A stretch of DNA of 64,000 nucleotides from Terriglobia bacterium (GTDB taxonomy: Bacteria; Acidobacteriota; Terriglobia; Bryobacterales; Bryobacteraceae). Positions 59,626-64,000 of this stretch are shown here, piece by piece. Made by a program: the position numbers and the translations under genes. The notes below the pieces were generated by a model, which saw only the letters and a list, made by a program, of their open reading frames with translations, was not told the origin of the DNA and did not search any database. The first letter of the stretch is position 1. Each line of letters opens with the position of its first letter. The DNA is taken from positions 1-64,000 of the forward strand of contig JAIQFN010000017.1 in the NCBI GenBank assembly GCA_020073265.1, in the 5' to 3' direction.

Positions 59626-60990
59626 CTAACCGGCGACGCCGAGATAGTGGAAGCCCAACCGGCGGAGCCGCGCTCGGTCCAGCGCGTTGCGGCCGTCCAG
59701 CAGGATGCGCGATCGCATACGGGCCGCGACCGCTTCCCAATCTAGCTCGAGGTAGTGGTGCCACTCAGTGACCAGAACAACGGCGTCGGCTTCGTCGGCG
59801 ACTTCTTCCGGTGCCGCACAACACAGGGCGCCCATATCGCCGTATTCCTGCTGGAAGCGCTCCATCGCCACCGGGTCGTGCACTCTTACCCTGCAACCGC
59901 GATCCAGAAGTTTGCGAGCGATGTCGATGGCGGGCGCTTCTCTAAGGTCGTCGGTGTTCGGCTTGAAGGCCAGGCCCAGTAGCCCAACAGTCCGCCCCTT
60001 GAGAATCTTCAGCTCACCTAGCAACTTCTCCACCACGTGTTCGCGCTGCCGCTTGTTGATCTCGCGGGCAGCCGAGACGATGGGCATACCGAGGTTGTAT
60101 TCCGCGGCAGTCGAAACCAGCGCGGCACAGTCTTTTCCGAAGCAGGAACCGCCCCAGCCGATGCCGGCTTGCAGGAAGCGTGTCCCAATGCGAGCGTCTA
60201 GACCGATGCCCCGGGCCACCTGTGTGATGTCCGCTCCAACCTTCCCGGCCAGTTGGCCGATTTCATTGATGTAGCTGATCTTCAAGGCCAGGAATGCATT
60301 AGCCGCATACTTGATCAACTCGGCGGAGGCCAAGTCGGTGGAAATGAGGGGAACCGCGCCGACTTCCTCCGGCCGTGGCAGGTACGGCGGCGGCGCAAAG
60401 GTCTGATCGAGAATCGGACGGTACAGCGTGTACAGCGTCTCGAGCGAGCGCTCGTCGTCGGAGCCGATTACCACGCGATCCGGGTACAAGCTGTCGGACA
60501 GCGCCGCGCCTTCCCGCAGGAATTCGGGATTGGAAGCCACCGAGAAGTGCCCGTTGGCCTTGTGGCCGTGATGCTCTTCATAGGATTCGCGAACCAGCGA
60601 ATCCACCCAGTTGCCGCTTCCGATCGGAACAGTGGACTTGTTGACGACCACGGTGAAATTGCCCGCATAGTACTGGCCGATGCTTCTGGCAGCGGCCGAC
60701 AAATGGCGCAAGTCCGGGCTGCCGTCGGGTAAAGGAGGTGTCCCCACAGCGATGAAGATCACGTCGGCATCCTGCACTGCACCCTCCAATCGCGTGCAAA
60801 AACGCAGGTTGGGCTGTGCGTCCACCAACAGTTCCGACAAGAACGGTTCATAAATGGGAGTCTTGCCGGATCGCAACATGGCGATCTTGTTGTCATCAGT
60901 GTCAATACAGGTGACTTTGTGCCCGAGAAAAGCGAGGCAGGCGCCTGTTGTTAAACCTACATAACCGGTACCAATAATGGATACGTTCAT
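59626..60990 (-). CDS. ugd: UDP-glucose 6-dehydrogenase
   Basis: 454 residues from the ATG at 60990. NAD-binding motif SIIGTGYVGLTTGACLAFLGH, then IFIAVGTPPLPDGSPDL and VNKSTVPIGSGNWVD. The catalytic Cys is in GIGWGGSCFGKDC; the substrate domain has GLAFKPNTDDLREAPAIDI. It oxidises UDP-glucose to UDP-glucuronate, feeding the decarboxylase at 57.7 kb. A GGTACT...AGTACC dyad lies 61-87 bases upstream of the start. Confidence 0.96.
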   Translation of the reverse strand: MNVSIIGTGYVGLTTGACLAFLGHKVTCIDTDDNKIAMLRSGKTPIYEPFLSELLVDAQPNLRFCTRLEGAVQDADVIFIAVGTPPLPDGSPDLRHLSAAARSIGQYYAGNFTVVVNKSTVPIGSGNWVDSLVRESYEEHHGHKANGHFSVASNPEFLREGAALSDSLYPDRVVIGSDDERSLETLYTLYRPILDQTFAPPPYLPRPEEVGAVPLISTDLASAELIKYAANAFLALKISYINEIGQLAGKVGADITQVARGIGLDARIGTRFLQAGIGWGGSCFGKDCAALVSTAAEYNLGMPIVSAAREINKRQREHVVEKLLGELKILKGRTVGLLGLAFKPNTDDLREAPAIDIARKLLDRGCRVRVHDPVAMERFQQEYGDMGALCCAAPEEVADEADAVVLVTEWHHYLELDWEAVAARMRSRILLDGRNALDRARLRRLGFHYLGVAG

Positions 60991-61423
60991 GATCGTTCGA
61001 TGTCCCTCAATTACGCTAACATCGGCTGGCCTGCCAGCCAAAAGATCTATGGTACTGATTATTGGACTGCTAGTACCAGAGCGAATTGGTTATACGGCGG
61101 CAGGCCTCTAGCCAGCGAAACATTCTCGGCTTCCGTATGTCTCGTCGAGTAGAAAGCTCAATACACGAGCGAGAACACAGTCCTAGGGCCTCGGCTGCTT
61201 CTGGCCTAGGTTGTGACATGCTCGCTTATTCTGTTTCAAAAGCGGATGGGGAATTCACCACGAGGCCAACCGGGTCGAGGTTAGCGGAGGCTAGACGCGG
61301 GAGGACAAGACATCCGCACTCGTGTATTCTCTCAACGTGACGATTCGTTTAGAGGTTTTGTGCTCTTGTCGAACGACACGAGCAGCGTTCAGCGGCTCAG
61401 GTTATGTCAGGAAGACTGGAGAA
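60991..61423. other. Intergenic region upstream of ugd
   Basis: 433 bases between ugd and the exosortase stop. Apart from the dyad at 61051 and a loop-rich inverted repeat (CCTAGGGCC...GGCCTAGG, about 61182-61210, no T-run), I see nothing. Confidence 0.5.
61051..61077. promoter_or_regulatory. GGTACT-AGTACC dyad upstream of ugd
   Basis: GGTACT, 15 bases, AGTACC. It lies 61-87 bases before the ugd ATG. Similar GTAC-rich dyads occur before the exosortase and the nucleotidyltransferase-like gene, which suggests one regulator, but the match is loose. Confidence 0.35.
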
Positions 61424-63118
61424 CTACCACAAATACCACCGGCCGCCTATCAAAACCCAAGCTGCTAGCAGCGCGTTGGTGGTGGCGTGCGCGATGACCG
61501 CATCTCCGATTCTTCCGCGTCTCAGGTAGGCGATGGCATACAGCAAGCCGGCCAGCGTGCCCGCCAGCCATCGGTCGCCGTGCAAGACGCCAAAGGCTAC
61601 CGATGAGATGAGGACCGAGACATACGTGTACCGGCGCGGATCGAGCGACTCGAAGTCAGAGGAAATCAGACGGCGAATCAGAAAGCCGCGAAACACCAGT
61701 TCCTCGGCGATGGGGACGGTGATCACGGCCGCGGCGGTTCGCAACACCAGCCAGGCGATGCGTGCCGCGCCGGGCAGGGCTGCCAGGCCGGCTCCGATTC
61801 CGTTGTCGGCGTGAACGCCCGAAAACCGGTCCAGGCCCAACCACATGGCCAGCACCGCGATCCCGGTGAGCACCGCATACCATCCGAACTTCCAGTTCAG
61901 ACTGGAGTATGTGGACCGGAAGAACCACAATGCGATGGCTGCCGCGAGAAAGCGCAGCGGGTAGAGCCATTCAAACCCGCCGGAGGCCGCACTGGAAATC
62001 ATCCCGGCGGCGACGATCACCAGAAACGGCAGCAGGTAAGCACTGGTTGGGTTGTGGCGGGAGACTTCTTTAGCCGGATGCCGCACGCCTTCCACGGTGA
62101 CCCAGGGCAGGCGGCGGGAGATCAACACGAAGCCCAGCGCCACGCAGTTGAAGGCGATCCATCCGGCTTGGGAGTGAAATCCGCCTACAGCTATGTTCGG
62201 CGCGCCGGCCACGCCGATCAGAATCAGGGCGACGATTCGCGCCGCGTTGGACAACCACATGACCGCCATGCCGGCCGGAACCAAGACCAGGGCGTTGGGG
62301 AAGCGGAACTCCTTCCGGAAATACCCCAGCCAGGCGACACTGAAGACCAGCATCAACGCGGTACCCTCAAAACCCGCGCACCACGGCAAGATTGTCACAT
62401 TGAACTCAGGCGAGCCGATGGTCATCGTCGTCCAGTCGGTGATTACTCTGGGAAGTATGAGACGCAGCAAGACGTTGACCACGGCGAACGTCAGATCTGT
62501 AGCAGCCTTCGAGGCAAAACCGAGAGCGGGAGCTCCGAGCAGAATACCCACCATGAGCAGGCGCGCGATGACCGCAATGGTCAGTGCAAATATCCAGGTG
62601 TGGCCGGTGCTTCGCACCAGCCGCCAAGCCACGCGCGGCGGGACGAACGCACTCCCGCACAGACCAACCGCGAGCATGCCCGCTGCATACCACAGCGCGT
62701 CATGCAGGGAACCCGTCGGGATCGGTAGAGCGGAAGGCAGGGATAGCCAGATGAACCCGCCATAAGCACAGAAATGCCCGAGCAGGAAGCCCCATCCAAG
62801 GGATGTGTTCTCCAACTCAGAAGAGATCTGACGGAATGAATGTCCGAATTTGGTAAAGCCGATTGCCAACAGGAGTGAACAGAAAACAACGGTTATCTCT
62901 AACAGCGAAGCCGCTCCGTGGCCTCCATCATGAAAGTAGAAAGCCAGCGGGACCCACTCAGCGACAAATAGCAGCGCGAAAAGAACGGACCTCTCGGCCA
63001 ATCCTAGTGACAGACGCCGCCTCGCGACGTCCGGCGCCCGCTGGTCGGCAGTCAAAGGAAAGGATGGTGGGCCGGTTATTGCCGGTGCTCCGACCCCTTG
63101 GGGACGTCTGCTTTCCAC
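61424..63118 (-). CDS. Exosortase fused to CPBP intramembrane protease (exosortase E type)
   Basis: 564 residues from the GTG at 63118 (GAGG 5 bases upstream). The first part is a polytopic exosortase with catalytic Cys247 in LPWCAGFEG, Arg294 in LSNAARIVAL and His315 in GGFHSQAGW. The second part is a CPBP glutamic protease with Glu472-Glu473 in EELVFRGF, His513 in FGVLHG and His544/Asn548 in HATTNA. All active-site residues are present. This is the exosortase E/protease fusion of VPEID-CTERM systems, which cuts and anchors a short sorting tail. Confidence 0.9.
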   Translation of the reverse strand: MESRRPQGVGAPAITGPPSFPLTADQRAPDVARRRLSLGLAERSVLFALLFVAEWVPLAFYFHDGGHGAASLLEITVVFCSLLLAIGFTKFGHSFRQISSELENTSLGWGFLLGHFCAYGGFIWLSLPSALPIPTGSLHDALWYAAGMLAVGLCGSAFVPPRVAWRLVRSTGHTWIFALTIAVIARLLMVGILLGAPALGFASKAATDLTFAVVNVLLRLILPRVITDWTTMTIGSPEFNVTILPWCAGFEGTALMLVFSVAWLGYFRKEFRFPNALVLVPAGMAVMWLSNAARIVALILIGVAGAPNIAVGGFHSQAGWIAFNCVALGFVLISRRLPWVTVEGVRHPAKEVSRHNPTSAYLLPFLVIVAAGMISSAASGGFEWLYPLRFLAAAIALWFFRSTYSSLNWKFGWYAVLTGIAVLAMWLGLDRFSGVHADNGIGAGLAALPGAARIAWLVLRTAAAVITVPIAEELVFRGFLIRRLISSDFESLDPRRYTYVSVLISSVAFGVLHGDRWLAGTLAGLLYAIAYLRRGRIGDAVIAHATTNALLAAWVLIGGRWYLW

Positions 63119-63134
63119 TAGTCCTCGGTAACTC

Positions 63135-63155
63135 GGGTAGGATCTGATTCTACCC
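63135..63155. promoter_or_regulatory. GGGTAG-CTACCC dyad near the exosortase start
   Basis: GGGTAG, 9 bases, CTACCC, 17 bases upstream of the GTG. It could be an operator or an mRNA hairpin close to the ribosome site. Low support. Confidence 0.3.
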
Positions 63156-63335
63156 ACGCGTCGGCTTCGACCGCAAGGCTGCACGGTTCCCGAAGGAACC
63201 CTCGATCCTGACGGCCCGCTGCCAGTCTCATCTCTAGGGTGCTCCTAACACGCCATTCCGATTTTCAGAACGCCTCAATATTTGCACGCGCTTGTGGAGC
63301 GGGGCAAGAGATCGCCTGTCCTGTTTGTACTGGGC

Positions 63336-63352
63336 GTAGTACCGCGTACTAC
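63336..63352. promoter_or_regulatory. Perfect GTAGTAC-GTACTAC dyad upstream of the exosortase
   Basis: GTAGTAC-CGC-GTACTAC, exact, extended by ACTG on the left and CAGT on the right. It is about 220 bases upstream of the exosortase start and 160 bases after the rfbB stop. A candidate operator for the glycan/exosortase genes. Confidence 0.4.
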
Positions 63353-63513
63353 CAGTTCGTCTCTATAGAGCGCCAACGGCCGCCGTGAGCCGCACCCTGC
63401 CCATAAGAGGGCAATTGTTTTTTCGTTGCAATCGGCCGGCGGAACGGGGCGCGTCGGGTGGTTGGCAAATTCCGGGATTCATCGCCGCTCGGCGCGGTTA
63501 ACAAGTAGTCATC

Positions 63514-64000
63514 TCATCCGACGCGCGCGCGATGGTCGTAGTTGCGCGCGTAGTACGACTGGTATTCGCCGGACTTCACGCGCCGCACCCACTTCTGGTT
63601 GGCGCGATACCACTCGACGGTAGCGGCCAGGCCGCGTTCGAAGTCCATCTGTGGCGTCCAGCCGGTTTCCTTCGAGAGCTTCGCACTCGAGAGCGCGTAG
63701 CGGCGGTCATGACCGGGCCGGTCCGTGACATGCTCGATCAGGCTGGAAGGTTTTCCGGTGATGGCCAGGATCCGGTCCACCACGGTCTTGTTCGGCAGGG
63801 ACCGGCCGCCGCCGATGTTGTAGATCTGGCCGTCGCGCCCTTTGTCGAGAATGGCCAGCAGCGCCCGGCAATGATCCTCCACGTACAGCCAATCGCGAAC
63901 CTGGAGTCCATCGCCGTACACCGGCAGCGGCTTGTCTTCGAGCGCGTTGGAGATCATCAGCGGGATCAGCTTTTCCGGAAACTGGTAGGGGCCGTAGTTG
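63514..64000 (-). CDS. rfbB: dTDP-glucose 4,6-dehydratase, C-terminal part (runs off right edge)
   Basis: Only the last 161 residues are in the window; the frame is open to the edge (NYGPYQFPEKLIPLMI). LPVYGDGLQVRDWLYVEDHCRALLAIL, then IYNIGGG and YALSSAKLSKETGWTPQMDFERGL, are RfbB motifs. It makes dTDP-4-keto-6-deoxyglucose, the step between rfbA and rfbC. It lies 13 kb from those genes and on the opposite strand. Confidence 0.94.
   Translation of the reverse strand, partial: NYGPYQFPEKLIPLMISNALEDKPLPVYGDGLQVRDWLYVEDHCRALLAILDKGRDGQIYNIGGGRSLPNKTVVDRILAITGKPSSLIEHVTDRPGHDRRYALSSAKLSKETGWTPQMDFERGLAATVEWYRANQKWVRRVKSGEYQSYYARNYDHRARVG

Larger units (their letters stand above)
63119..63513. 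other. Intergenic region upstream of the exosortase
   Basis: 395 bases between the exosortase start and the rfbB stop. It holds two dyads (63135 and 63336) and no credible gene. Confidence 0.5.

Overview
The window looks like chromosomal DNA of an acidobacterium, most likely of the Solibacter/Bryobacter group (order Bryobacterales). This is an inference from gene content, not from a marker gene. The clues are high GC with GTG/TTG starts, many secreted TPR proteins, an ECF sigma factor next to a Ser/Thr kinase with a periplasmic repeat domain, a PEP-CTERM protein, HisKA_3/NarL and LytS/LytTR pairs, and short double-hairpin palindromes between genes. No rRNA, tRNA or CRISPR array was seen.

Layout. 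0-3 kb is accessory: three lone or broken toxin-antitoxin genes, then an Lrp regulator coupled to an HNH protein. 3.2-28.4 kb is mostly core: a tandem pair of secreted TPR proteins, miaB with a bifunctional-nuclease gene, comF, infC, murB, a BON protein, more TPR proteins, a two-component system, an OmpA lipoprotein, a CLC channel fused to CBS and TPR domains, and a dienelactone hydrolase. 28.4-33.7 kb is a compact type III-A (Csm) CRISPR effector operon, cas10-csm2-csm3-csm4-csm5, with no cas1, cas2, cas6, CARF effector or array. 33.7-48.8 kb holds an ExeA-type ATPase, LytS/LytTR, the sigma factor/PEP-CTERM/kinase group, a Uma2 gene, a phosphoribosyltransferase-hydrolase pair, DUF2760-Hsp70-thiL and a methyltransferase.

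48.9-64 kb is a cell-surface glycan region: rfbA and rfbC, with rfbB running off the right edge (dTDP-rhamnose); ugd and a UDP-glucuronate decarboxylase (UDP-xylose); a Wzm/Wzt exporter whose ATPase has a C-terminal cargo domain; an MsbA-like ABC exporter with an NTP_transf_5 protein; and an exosortase fused to a CPBP intramembrane protease (exosortase E type). Converging on wzt is a very small ORF that is little more than a signal peptide plus a VPEI-type sorting tail. It is probably the dedicated substrate of that exosortase, and its 5' end appears to carry a 1-base frameshift. Decayed copies of what looks like a phage/plasmid (D5/P4-type) primase sit at 50.4 and 59.2 kb in the same orientation, on either side of part of this region, with a broken vapC near the second.

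The leading candidate for an under-described system is the fused exosortase/protease, its minimal target and the neighbouring glycan exporter. The array-less, HD-less Csm operon is second.
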